A DNA stretch of 64,000 nt, taken from Hetaerina americana. Lineage: Eukaryota; Arthropoda; Insecta; Odonata; Calopterygidae. The position numbers and the translations under genes were made by a program. This document shows positions 37,344 through 48,599 of the stretch, one piece after another; positions within the stretch are counted from its first letter, which is position 1, and each line of letters begins with the position of its first letter. The stretch lies in the NCBI GenBank assembly GCA_022747635.1, contig JAKTNV010000005.1, positions 82,810,809-82,874,808 on the forward strand. Reading direction: 5' to 3'. Below the pieces are notes generated by a model. The model searched no databases, was not told where the DNA came from, and was given only the letters and a program-made list of their open reading frames with translations.

Positions 37344-38534
37344 ATTGAATAACGGTATTATGGAAATGTAGAGTGTTATACTCTTCCCAAATATTCTAAG
37401 CGAAAAAACGCAGCGACTTTCAATCTTTCCCTCTCCAAAACCTTCCGTAAACGATATACTATCATTGATAATTTCTGAAGTCGGTAGTTATTCTCTCCTA
37501 CAAGCAAGTTAAATAATCCAAACAAATTATTATTTTAATGCTGGTCGAGATATCGGCTCACAACTAGTAATCAGACAAAAACATCTTATGCATGTTATTT
37601 CGCACACAGTTGCTAACCAACCCGAAGGCAGATCTGATGTAGTCCTTATTAATTTGATGTCTTCACTCGCCCATCCTTTCTCCCTCCCACCTCCTCTCTA
37701 TCTCTTCCTCTTGCCAGACCTAACTACGATATTTCTATTAAAAACCCTTAAATAACTTTGAACTTCTACCCAGTATATTTCGCTGAAGGATAAATCACGC
37801 CAAAGAAAATTTAAAGCACGTATTTTAAAAACAAATAATGTTATATCATTTTTAAAGTGTCTGAGTTATTTCAACCATTTGGAAATTTCACAAAATATTG
37901 CGACTTCTGTGTCCTTTAAATTTTTACTTTTTTGAAAATGGACCATTGGTGAAATTTGAATATAAGAGTATGTATTATAATAAAATCCAACACCCTTCAT
38001 CAACATACTTGGCTCACTCCCGATCACTAGACTTGTATTCATGCAGAAGGATGTAATTCATCTTTAAAAGATTTTTGACGAAATAAGGTTCCCAAAACAA
38101 TGCCTTGCTGTCTCCCAATGTCTTGCTTAGTGGGTCACCAGGACCCGATCTGCAACGAGTTTAGTGGTTCAATTTAGCACAATTACAAGATTGACCGTTA
38201 AGCATCAATTTTCATGAGCAACGTATATTTTATTTTCTGGCAAAAGGAGCATCTTTATCGCCTAGGTGAAATAGTGCACTTACATGACAAGTCGATTAGA
38301 GGTTTATAAAATACATTTGATATGCTTATACGACTCTATGGAAAACTCTAATTTCTCATGAAATGATACGCATCGATAAATTTTCTCTACGTGGTCTGTG
38401 AGAATGGATGATCGTCTGTTTTCTGTCTCGACGTAAACCTAGTGTAAGTGTACGGGGAGTTGACTGAAGGGAAAATATCGGTTATTGAGCACGACTTTAT
38501 TTTTCACGATGAACAGTGGAGAAAACCCACTTTC

Positions 38535-38562
38535 AGTCCACGACAGATAAAAGCCGTGGACT
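38535..38562. repeat. 8-bp perfect inverted repeat
   Basis: The sequence agtccacg is followed after 12 bases by its exact reverse complement cgtggact. It is a small hairpin with no evident function. Confidence 0.6.
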
Positions 38563-38894
38563 ACTGGAAATTTATTGACTCAACGTGATGCGATCTCACC
38601 TTGTGCCATGTGTCGAGCCTCCGTTCCGCTCCAGATGCATAAACTTCCCGTGCGGGCCTCAAAAATAGGTCAGTATGTTACGTCTGTCGGGGTTGGAAGA
38701 TGAAAGAACAAGTTTTATTCTTTGAAATTTGTTTTTAGGACATGTTTTGTGACAGCAATCCGAACTTATCTGTCAGGAGTCAAAATAGTTCATAATTTCT
38801 GGTAGCATGAATTTCAATCTAGTCTAGTTCTAAATGTCAGTAGAATTTATTATTTTAGCAAAGTTTATGAGAAATTTTGACTCTTTTGTCTCTC

Positions 38895-38950
38895 GGCCGG
38901 AATTTGAGGGATCCCGGTTCGAATCCCAGTCAAGGCGAATGATTTTTATA
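38895..38950 (+). repeat. Probable tRNA-derived SINE head relic
   Basis: It contains the B-box-like cccggttcgaatcccag, followed by an AT-rich stretch, as in the head of the SINE family at 5.8 and 32.2 kb. The downstream body is not recognisable. Confidence 0.35.
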
Positions 38951-40840
38951 ATTTTAAAGTATTGTATGATACGTTTTGAGCAATAATAACATATAATTTA
39001 CTTCAAAAGAGTTTTTAATACAAGTAGGACATTCCTTGAAATGTGCTTTCCAGGCATTTGAGTGGAAAAGTTTAACGCAAATATATATTAATTCTGCAAG
39101 ACTACCCAGGATGTGAGGTCTATCAGATCACCCTTTTGTGCTAGGACTGGGGTAGTGTACGGCCTAGAGAAAAGCGCCAGCGTACCGCGATTAGGATCGC
39201 TGCGCCCCTCAATGACCAAAATAGCGTTCGCATCCACACCCCAATCTGCTATAGCCATTCAATCCACACCCCAGGGTTGTTCACCGCAGTGAATGCAAGG
39301 GTAAAGGATCCTAATTATCACGACACGTGTTGGGTTCTATTTATGACGCGGGAACGGACGTCTTTTCCAGAGTGAAAATGTCAGTCTCTCAAGAATGCCT
39401 TTTGCCTTGTGAATCGAGAATGAGCCTTTGTACTACTTACAAATGTTCCCACGATTTATACAAAACGAAACTGGGAAATAAGTGAAATTTTCACGTACAA
39501 CAGGCTCGTATTCTTTGCACTTCGATTTGGAAAGCCAAACACAGCGTCCAAAAAGCCAAACTCCGAGCGTGGCCACGGAGTACGATACAAAACTCTGATT
39601 TATAGTAAACCATCTCGTTTTCGATAGAAAAGCGGTGTTTTTGCAATTCTTACTTGAAAACATTGATTTATTATGCAGGTTATCGTCAGAAAAAATAAAC
39701 CATCAGATTTAAATCTTTTTTTCCCTGTCATCACTTTCAAATATGACTCTAGAACAAGCTGAAATACTTTACGGTTTAATAAAGAGGTAATCATCTACTC
39801 GCTCATCTTTTTTTCGAATGAACGATTCAAGCAGATTGTTCAACCCCTCGCAGTGGTTATTCTTCAATACGGCAGTCTTCCAATCGTCAATCTCCCACTC
39901 CTGTGGATGGTCAACCAATTGATCGAATTATCAATAACGAGTTTTGTAATCAGAAATATTGCCTGGAGAGCGTCACCTTACTCGTAATTTCTCTTCAGTT
40001 TAACAAATTTGATGTTTGCTTCCACATTTAACATTTATCTTCCCCATCTGTGTCAGAGAAAAATGTTCCATCTATTCTTGTTCTCTATTGTATTGTTTGT
40101 TGTTTTTTTGCCATGATTGTAATTTGAATTGCTCTTGAATAGGTGCATTGTACATATTATATTTCCAGCAGTTTGTTACTGTTACGCTTGCCAATTTCGT
40201 ATCCCTTGATCTCACTCCATAGATCCTAATGGAAAACAATTTTTCCCTTTATAATATTTAGAGGTTCAAGTTTATCTCGAATCACTGAACCAAATAAATA
40301 TTCCCGGGTACATTTTTTCCAGGACAATATCCTTCCTGAAAAGTAAATATTTTTCCCTTGACTTTCTTAAGGTCTATTTTATATGAGCGTATATATTAGT
40401 GCATGAACGAGAAAATTTCTATCTTGAGAGTATTAACTTTTCCGATGAATATTAAGACTAATTTTATTTAAAATCTCATTATAGAGGCGGTATGCATTCC
40501 AATTTACTGATAAGTAACAAGGTTTTACGAGTTTATTCTTTATAACTTGCGACGACAGTGCATTAGAACACGAAATATTAATATTAAAATCCCAGGTGAT
40601 TCACTAACTGATAAATTAGTAAATGGCGTAAATGGAACTGTGAATTGGTGGATGAATCCCTCCAAATAGCTAAATCTGTAGATTTAACACAATTTGTCAT
40701 CAACACATTGAAAATATCTCACAGATGTGTATCAGAATGGTATTGTTTTTGTCGCAGAGATCGTAACATTAGTATGCATCAAAAGAAAAACCAATGCTTA
40801 AGAGATATCGCAAGTTAAAGACGTCGCAAGTGGAGCATGC

Positions 40841-40915
40841 ATCTACATCCACATAATACCCCTAAAATTGCCGCAAGGGCGTGTGGCGGAGGGTGTTAGG
40901 TCACCACCCGTGTAT
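40841..40915 (+). repeat. Fragment of a widespread arthropod interspersed repeat
   Basis: The pattern atctacatccacataatacc, then gcaagggcgtgtggcggagg and a valley of gt/cac sequence, resembles from memory a common arthropod repeat of the form 'catctacatc...cgcaagccacc...tgtgtggcggagggta'. It is degenerate and its extent is uncertain. Assignment to a LINE 3' end or SINE is not resolved. Confidence 0.4.
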
Positions 40916-43900
40916 ACCGCTAGTCTTTCTATTATTATTTTACTTTAATAATGTTCGACGTGTGCCATATTTTACACTTAATTATACCTTCTCCTGCACT
41001 GAAAAAATAATAATAAAATGTCTGCATCTTTGTCAGTGTAAAGAACTCATCACACGTTCTTCCTTGTCACACAGCACTGCTCCAGTAGCTGATCAGAAAG
41101 GTAATTGCAGCTTGAAAGACCTCAACAGTTTATTAAAGAGGATACTCTTGTAACTAAAGATTTCTGAGACATTTTACCAGCTTAAGATTTTGAATAAAAT
41201 ATCATAGTATTCATTTACCTATAATCATGCAGTAATGTTAGTAATCAATTAGCAAGTATGACACTGGGATGATTACCCAAATCATAAAAAATGTAAGTGC
41301 TTACCAGAATCATTACTATACCTGTGAAGAAGGGTCTTTGATATTTAATTCAGTAGAATTTCATTCGGGTAACTAGAATTATATCCAATTTAACCCGTTC
41401 ATGAAAGTTTTTACACACAGTTGACGAAAATAATCAACTAGAAAAGCCGTTTCAAAGTGAAATAAAATGCATACAGTATGCCCTGACTATTTTGATTCAT
41501 TTTCAGTTTAAAATTTTCACGCTCATCGTTGCAGTATTATTTCAATATAATTATCTTTTATTTCTTTGAAAGCATATGGCACTAGTTTTTTGTTTCAGCT
41601 TCCTTTCGTGTAAAAGTTCAACAGAGTGATAAAATAAGGTCCATCTGATGACTGAATATTTTACTTGTTATTTCTTCCAAGTTCTCACAGAGTAATGGGG
41701 AAAAGTTTTAACGGAGGAAACAAATTTTCGTACGCTTCCGCGACTTTTATATTTCGTCTACCATAAAACATTATGCCGACAGCTGTACCGTGATATTATT
41801 TTAGAGGCGTATGTATTTAAAATTTTTCAATTAATCATTTTGCTTTTTTCGCCGAGCTGATTCAGTCTCTTCTGTCACCTCCCGTTTCTCCACGGCTCTC
41901 ATCATTGTTTCATTTTTTCTTGGTGTCTTGGCCCACCCTTTTATTCCTATTCTCCTCCCGTTAACACCAAGGCAAATATTGCCTCAATTTCATCACAGCG
42001 ACGAAGGCAGAGCTTGTTTTTGCAACATATTTAAGGTACTCAAAATTACCCCCCTGACCATAAAAATATTTAGAATTTTCCATTGAAGAACCTTCCTGTT
42101 CTTCCAGATAGTTGGTGTATATTCTCTGCTGAGCCGGGAAGTCCGAACCAATCTCGCAAGAGCAATCTCGTGGACGAAGAGCTCTTCATGGCGGTCATTC
42201 CCCAGGCGAGCGATTTGCTTATTGTTAACGAGAGCCTCATCACTTATTTCTATTTCGGGTACATGGCAGCGAGCGAGTTAATGTCAGAGCGTAAACCGGA
42301 TATGGTCGCCGAGGGTGGCCCCGTATTTTCGCGAGGTAATGGGGAGACCAAAGCGCGTAAACTAATTCTGGGGAGATGGGGAAGATGAGACGACGGCACG
42401 GTCGGTCAGAAATGACTTGTTCCCTAAAGGGAAGGTGGAAGAGGTAGACTGGTGCCCTCAAGCCGTCGAGATGGAAGGTTAAGTTGAAGGAAAGATATGG
42501 AGTTTGGTCTGCTGGAACATAATTTCTAGTTATACGAAGGGTAATATCGCAAGAGTCAACTCGTAGTGACAGCGACAGCCGTCTGCGACGATTCTTGTTG
42601 TTTCCGAGCGTAATTATCTTTTAATTTGAGCAATCATTTTAGCCTAATTCACGGCAATATAAACTCACTCTGCTCATCTGGTAGTGAATGTTGTTTGTAA
42701 TGTTACTCCAATATACACTGAAAACGATCCCAAGTACTTAAAAGTATCTTCAGTGTAAATATTTTGTATTTGAATTCCTTCGAACGACCTTGATTTTGAA
42801 TGTATTTGTGTAACCTAGCGTATACTAAGCTTTAATTAGGGGATTGATTTATGTTTAAATATTTTTGAAGGTGTTACCAAAACCTACGTCTCCACAGTTT
42901 AAAACAAACTTCCATTTAAAGAGTTTTATCCACTGTATGGGAAATAACAAGGCACAATTCCACAGAATTTATTGCTACGATGCAAAACAATTTAACGCGT
43001 TGTGCCAAAAAAGAATTATGAAAAAATATACCGTTCTTCTGTTATAATATGTATATACAACTCCCACGTAGTAAAGCCAGAAACCATAATTTTTTCAGAT
43101 ATAATTGATTAATTTAAATTTTATAACTTGAAAAATTCAATTAATTTTATTTTATTCACAATCAATATCACTAAAATATATATTTTTTAATTTAATTACT
43201 CTTGTATTCATTGAAACTATATATTAACCATCTTTAATTTGAAATTTATGATTAATAGTCACAGAACATTTTTTAAATAATTAGATGATATTTCATATTT
43301 TTGACATTTCTTAAACAATTCGGAGAAATCATTTCTTACCTTCACAGTAAAGTTCCGTACAACTACTTGAAACACTTCTAATGAATGAATTCTTGACAAA
43401 AGAAGCAAAATCTATTTGTAACCCCAGCCGGAATATTTTCTAGCCGTGACAGCAACATTATAAAAATTCTTTATATGTTTTATATAATTCCTTGATGACT
43501 TCAACATAAATTTGGCTTAAATTATAAGTATCCGGATATCCGTAGAAATTTGTGGAACAGTAAATAAATAAACATCTATTATCCCTTTTCCTCATGTATG
43601 AGTCAATTGAACTTTTGTTTTATCTTAAAGAACACATATCGTTTAATCATATAAATATTGCCTCCTCATCAGGTCTCTTGATTAGTTGTCATGAATGATA
43701 TTTAGCAGAAATCTCCATTTTTCGCACTTGAGGGTTTGCTTTGCTGAAAAATATTTTATCCTTCTTAGTAGGAATACGGTCTTTTTAGTAGTACAACACA
43801 TTTTTCTGGAATTTAGCCAATTAAGCACCATAAAATACTTCTCGAATTGCATTCTAAGATAATGTAGATAAAAACTGATTTTTTAAATATCGATGGATAA

Positions 43901-44500
43901 AATTGTTCTCATACGTTCTTGATAAAAACTTGAAAGGATACATTTTGAAGTCACATGAATGACTCTCCACCATTTAAAAACATTATTTGTTTCAACTCCA
44001 TGTCCTCACTTGCTCAAATGTAAATTTGAGTACTCACGTTAGCAATTACATTTAGATGCAATCGACGATAGTGTGATGTGCCCATCTCTGTTCCTTTTCA
44101 CGTATGTCATACTTTTTGCTCACACTTTCAAATTCCGATTTCAAATATTTCATTATGACACTAACCACTCCAAAAATGTCTCCCGCTTCCTAAGAAATTA
44201 AAACATTCGATTCATCTGTGGGGTGAACCAATATCACGTAACAATCCGAAAAAAAACTTCAAATCAAATGCATAGGCTATTCTTTAATCTGTGCATTCAC
44301 GGCGCGAACAAAAAATCTCAAAAGAGCACCAAAACATTTATCATATTCCGAGGGCGAAACATGGAGGATTTCGTACTTTTCAGTGGTATTTAATGTCGCT
44401 GTCATCAAACGTAATTTTAAAATAAAAATGGCGTGATCCCCTTTAATCAAAATGCTCATTTCCTATAGCTAAAAGGTCTAAAGCCTCTTCATTCCAATTA
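40916..44500. other. No recognised gene; balanced-composition patch 42060-42480
   Basis: AT-rich. Between about 42060 and 42480 the composition is more balanced and the plus-strand frame 42083-42388 is open for 101 codons, but no motif is recognisable. It may be a conserved non-coding element or an unknown exon. Confidence 0.4.
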
Positions 44501-44825
44501 TCTCACCCAACCTTTTTTCTCTTATCTCTTATGCTCAACTCTACGGATCGATCCATCCGTTGCCGATCTCGCGAGGATCGCCCATCCTCTCGGTGACACC
44601 CACCCCAACTAATCCCCTTGGACCCCACCCACTCCTCTGGGCTCTCCCTCGGGGTCTCTCCTGTCCCAGGTGCAATCCTCTCTCTCCAGGGGCCCATCCC
44701 TCTCGAAGGCGCCCCTTCCGCCACTGTGACTTCTAATTCAGGCCCCATGCCGACGCTCCCAAGTCTCTCCTCGGTGATTTCTTCCGATTCTTTTCAGCTC
44801 CGATTGCTCTCATTTCGCTAGCAAC
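44501..44825. other. GC-rich island, pyrimidine-rich on plus strand
   Basis: A short GC-rich block with overlapping open frames on both strands: plus about 44597-44820, rich in Pro, Ser and Leu; minus 44503-44748, rich in Gly, Arg and Glu. A tract ttccgattcttttcag at its right end would serve as a splice acceptor on the plus strand. No domain is recognised and a gene is not supported. Confidence 0.35.
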
Positions 44826-46252
44826 CCATGCAACTGCGGCTAATTGGGAGTAATTTTCACAACAGCGTTCATTTTCTGTCATGAATGTACCATCATTAAC
44901 ACTTTGTGTGGCACAATGTATCTTCGAACATTGACGCTACACTTTTATACCCATATCACCAAGGAACTTTCCAATATTTTCACATTCAGTGTAATTGATG
45001 GTGATTTCAAGTAAATCAAACTAAAGTATATTTACCGCACCATTGGTTTTAGCTCTTTTATTCCCCTTACGTTAGCCAAAGCATCAATCAATATTCTGGA
45101 GCCACGTTGCTCCCAGGGCACTCTCCTATAAATGGATTTGCGAGAATTTTAACTCCGCCACAGTTTGCACTGGTGAAAATGGACCGTTGTCATGTATGAC
45201 ATTAATATTTTATTTTATCCGTCAGGCTAATTAAGAACGCATTATTTTTTAATAATATGAATTTTTATGACATAATTTCAAGCTCAAAATTGCTAGTAAT
45301 CGTGCTTCAAATCATGGCGCAATTTTAATTGGATTCATTCTTCGCTAAGAAATGCAAAATATGAAATTCGTGTGATCGCCTACCAGCATTGTGTGACAAA
45401 AACATTTTTTTGACCATCCTAACATTTAGTTTTTGTTAATGCATGGATGAAATTTCTTATAAAATACAGATTGATACGCAAACATCCAAAAATTAATTAT
45501 GCTGCAATTTGAATTATGAATGTAATGACCTAGTTAGATTATTTTTTACAGTATCCATTCTCTAATTGTTCCAAATAAATTCAGGATATGCAGACACAAC
45601 GCGTACATATTGCAAAAAATTCTGCCTGGTTCAGTATTTCTTCGCTATACTTCAAATAATTAAATTACCCCTTCGGCATGAATTCACGCAACGACTTTCA
45701 CACCCACAATTACGGTAGTGCAGCTTACTCAAAAATGAGGAACGGGCTCATTCCTGATTGATTATATTTTAGATACATTGATAAAATTGCGCGTAATAAG
45801 TTGCGTCAAAAATTATTGAATGAAGCATTTGACAAATATTCGTACGATATGCTTTAAAATATTTCATATATTATTTTATTCATTGTACTTAAACTGATCA
45901 TATTTTTACTTATTTTGCTAGCTGCGTAGCATTCACGTAATCAAGCGTGATTCCAAAAATATTTAAGCTCACCATTCTAATTTTCGAAGAGTACTTAATA
46001 TGGTAGGAAAATGAATTAAAGTTTGCTTAGATATGGAATAGATACCTATTTCGGGTATTTCAGGGATCGTATCGCAACTGAAATTGTAAATAATCAAAGG
46101 GACTCAATATTAATTTAAATTTAGGTCCAAAACGTTTTATGAGGAATGTCTGATCCAAAATTTATATTATTTGTCTTTTTTCAAATTATTATTTCTATAT
46201 AATCAGAGGCCAAATGAATCAGATATTTCTATTCACCAGAGTGCATAGCGGT
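44826..46252. other. No recognised gene
   Basis: AT-rich; nothing identifiable. Confidence 0.5.
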
Positions 46253-46413
46253 TTTCTAGAGCATAGGTTTCCATGTAGGCTTCCGCGGAGATTTTTGATA
46301 TAGGAAGTGGTTCTTTCGGGTTTTCTTCCACGTGTATCCATTTTCCGGACAGTCCGGAAAATGGATACACGCGGAAGAGAACCCGAAAGAACCACTTCCC
46401 TTTCTAGAGCATA
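46253..46413. repeat. Near-perfect 97-nt palindrome between 13-bp direct repeats
   Basis: Two 48-base arms (46303-46350 and 46352-46399) around a single central A match at 46 of 48 positions. The arms begin ggaagtggttctttcgggtt and meet at ccggac-a-gtccgg. The direct repeat tttctagagcata lies outside at 46253-46265 and 46401-46413. In RNA it would form one long hairpin of about precursor-microRNA length, although much better paired than typical microRNA precursors. The near identity of the arms points to a recent origin, for example by template switching during replication. Transcription is unknown. Confidence 0.85.
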
Positions 46414-46894
46414 CATTAGCCATTGAATAGTATCAATATTTTTTCAAAATAAATGCTGGCATTCAAACATATTTCCCTTAAATATTAGTCTTTTATTGTC
46501 ATAGGCAAGAAACTAGAGTCATATTCATGTAACTGCATTCGATGGAGATCAAATGATCCTACATCCTAGTCAGCTGGTATACCGTACGCGTGTACAAGTG
46601 AAGCATTGTTTGTTGTTTGGATAAGTTTGATTAAGTGGAGGTTTTAAAATTAGTAAGTGTTCAACAAAGTATGATAATCTCCATTAGTAGATAGATTAAC
46701 GCGAAATATATTTTCAGTAATCTCAATTAGCGAGGTCAATTTCCTATCAATATAATCTCAGATATTTTTTATTTTGATGTTTAATAACCATAAACCATAA
46801 CTTGTTTCTGCACTTTTTATCGTGCCATTAGGTTGAAAGAATTTATAATATTAATACATTTATAAAATATTGTACAATTGCGTATTGAAATAAG

Positions 46895-46905
46895 TATATA
46901 TATAT

Positions 46906-46954
<49 letters not shown>
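46895..46954. repeat. (TA)n microsatellite, interrupted
   Basis: A TA run of about 60 bases with one AA interruption near 46920. Confidence 0.95.
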
Positions 46955-46959
<5 letters not shown>

Positions 46960-47295
46960 CATGTAAAATATTCATAACAATTATAATCTCAAAATTTGTA
47001 AACCAAATGTATAAATGATAGTTACAAAAGTGATATGAGAATTGGCACAAAATAATTGTAGAAAAATTATCTTTGGTCAATGAATTTTAACACAATTACT
47101 CAGATGTCACGAAAGAAAACATGTGAATACGTACTAGTGGCAGCTCATCGAGAAGGCAACTGTGTTTTGAGATCGCTTGCATAGTTAGGAATAGCTCGGT
47201 GATTTGGTTGGAATGGGATTTTTAGGGAGGATGGAAGAATGCTCGGAGCCGGCGCCGAAATCAGCATACTTGAAACGACTTTTAACGAAAGTCGT

Positions 47296-47420
47296 GTATG
47301 TAGTAGTAGTTATTACGGCAGGTGACCGACTGCTGAAGTCATTTGCACCAGTAAGGATTAGCAAGGAATTTAGGGATGTTTAGGGAATGGAGTAAGGGTG
47401 GAGAGAAACCCGGTGTCGTC
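47296..47420 (-). repeat. 3' half of the tRNA-derived SINE, minus orientation
   Basis: Read on the minus strand it begins with gacgacaccgggtttctctc, continues through a variant of the ccttactggtgcaaatgac and cggtcacctgcc blocks, and ends in a taataactactac tail. The tRNA-like head and first half of the body are missing. The break coincides with the adjoining (ATAG)n repeat. Confidence 0.75.
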
Positions 47421-47421
47421 A

Positions 47422-47449
47422 TAGATAGATAGATAGATAGATAGATAGA
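47422..47449. repeat. (ATAG)n microsatellite
   Basis: About seven ATAG units lying exactly between the truncated SINE and the retroelement-like terminus. On the minus strand it reads (TATC)n and may be the 3' tail of that element. Confidence 0.9.
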
Positions 47450-47640
47450 GGTCTTTATTTGGGCGAAATTGAGACCAAATGGTCCCTTCTTCCACTTAAC
47501 CACCTTCAGTTCTGTCCCTCTCTTCCTTGATAAAGGTGGTAACGACCACCGAAAATTCGAAAAATAGTGAGTCTCTTTTTTGTGTGTTTCTGTGTTTTTG
47601 TCTGTGTCCACTAGTGCTAAGTGTAATACATTATTATTCA
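47450..47640 (-). repeat. Probable retroelement terminus with hairpin-GAAA motif
   Basis: On the minus strand the sequence ends gcccaaataaagacct followed by (TATC)n, an arrangement common at 3' ends of non-LTR retroelements with microsatellite tails. On the plus strand, ttgataaa (47527-47534) precedes a perfect 6-bp stem ggtggt-aacg-accacc (47535-47550) and gaaa (47551-47554), a hammerhead-like order, but with G-to-A in the first box. The family is not identified. Confidence 0.45.
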
Positions 47641-47671
47641 CGTCCGTGAGACTTTCAAAAAGTGATATATA

Positions 47672-48598
47672 CAGGGTTCGTCCGGAAAATAAGTGTACTG
47701 AGCTCAGGAAAAAAATGTATCACACTTTTACATATCTTAAGCTAATATTCCTCAAAATAGGACCCTTTTGAGTCGATACACTTGTTCCAGCGGCGTTCCC
47801 TTTCCTGGAACGCTCCCGCGAAGGCATCATCGGGAACCTCTCGAAGACACGTCGTCACGGCCTCTTTGACGGCGTCCAAAGTCCCGTATCGCGTTCCTTT
47901 CAAACTCCTCTTTATCTTCGGGAACAGAAAGAAGTCCGGTGGTGCCAAGTCCGGGCTATAGGGCGGGTGCGGCTGCGTTGCCACGCCGTGCTTGGCCAAG
48001 AAGTCCGACACGACAAGCGCGGTGTGAGACGGCGCATTGTCGTGATGCAGCCGCCAGATGTTTTTGATCGCTGGCCGGACGCGGGCGACTCGTTTTCGAA
48101 GCCTGTCGAGCATTACACTGCTCTGCTATCATCCGAACACTAAGACGACGATCAGAGTTTAGTACATCGCGAACTTTTCGCACATTTTCGTCGGTGAGTG
48201 TCGTTGATGGGCGTCCAGGCCGTGGTTCGTCGTCGACCTCTTCTCTGCCCTCCACGAACATCTTGTGCCACCGAAAGATCATGTTTCTGGGCATGGCTGA
48301 CTCCCCGTAAGCCTGGTTAATCATACCGACAGTTTCGGTAGACGATTTCCCAAGCTTTACCGCAAATTTGATGGAATAACGCTGCTCCAAAAACTTCGGC
48401 ATCGCGTTCCGTGACGTGGGTCGAGCGTGGAGGTTCGCGTTAACAGAGGTCCTCACTACACCACAGCTCAGAGCCGACTGCCTTTTTCAGCGTCGCTTGC
48501 CAACATACCCCCCTCCAATCGCAGCCCGTCAGAGCGGTGCTGGGCGCGCCTGGAGCGGCGGGAAAAAATCAGTACACTTATATTCCGGACGAACCCTG
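47672..48598 (-). mobile_element. Internally deleted mariner with near-perfect TIRs
   Basis: A 927-bp Tc1/mariner element. The 29-base terminal inverted repeats (beginning cagggttcgtccgga) differ at one position and are flanked by TA on both sides (47670-47671 and 48599-48600). A full mariner is about 1.3 kb, so roughly 0.35 kb is missing from the middle. The intact ends mean it could have been mobilised by transposase from another copy. It belongs to a different family from the element at 1299, judging by its ends. Confidence 0.93.
47742..48456 (-). pseudogene. Mariner transposase with central deletion
   Basis: The N-terminal half (minus, from about 48402, MPKFLEQRYSIKF) carries the paired helix-turn-helix DNA-binding region: GKSSTETVGMINQAYGESA, FRWHKMFVEGREEV, then the GRPS linker and SVRMIAEQCNA. 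There the frame breaks and the part that would hold the first catalytic Asp is absent. The C-terminal half (47742-48113) resumes in another frame with the second Asp in RLHHDNAPSH and the third in PYSPDLAPPDFFLF, 34 residues apart, the DD34D spacing of mariners, and ends KGSYFEEY. Without the first Asp, even a restored frame would lack the catalytic triad. Confidence 0.9.
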
Positions 48599-48599
48599 T

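Larger units (their letters stand above)
37344..40840. other. No recognised gene
   Basis: AT-rich overall. From about 39110 to 39400 the composition is more balanced, with a short direct repeat containing atccacacccca at about 39231 and 39270, possibly an old unclassified repeat. Confidence 0.45.

Noticed and set aside
44597..44820. Pro/Ser-rich exon with a nearby splice-acceptor tract
   Set aside because: The acceptor-like tract is at the downstream edge rather than before the frame, and an equally long frame is open on the other strand.
46817..47080. Open frame with long Ile-Tyr repeats
   Set aside because: It is a translation of the (TA)n microsatellite.
47418..47450. CRISPR-like regular repeat
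   Set aside because: It is a simple ATAG microsatellite without spacers, and the window is eukaryotic.
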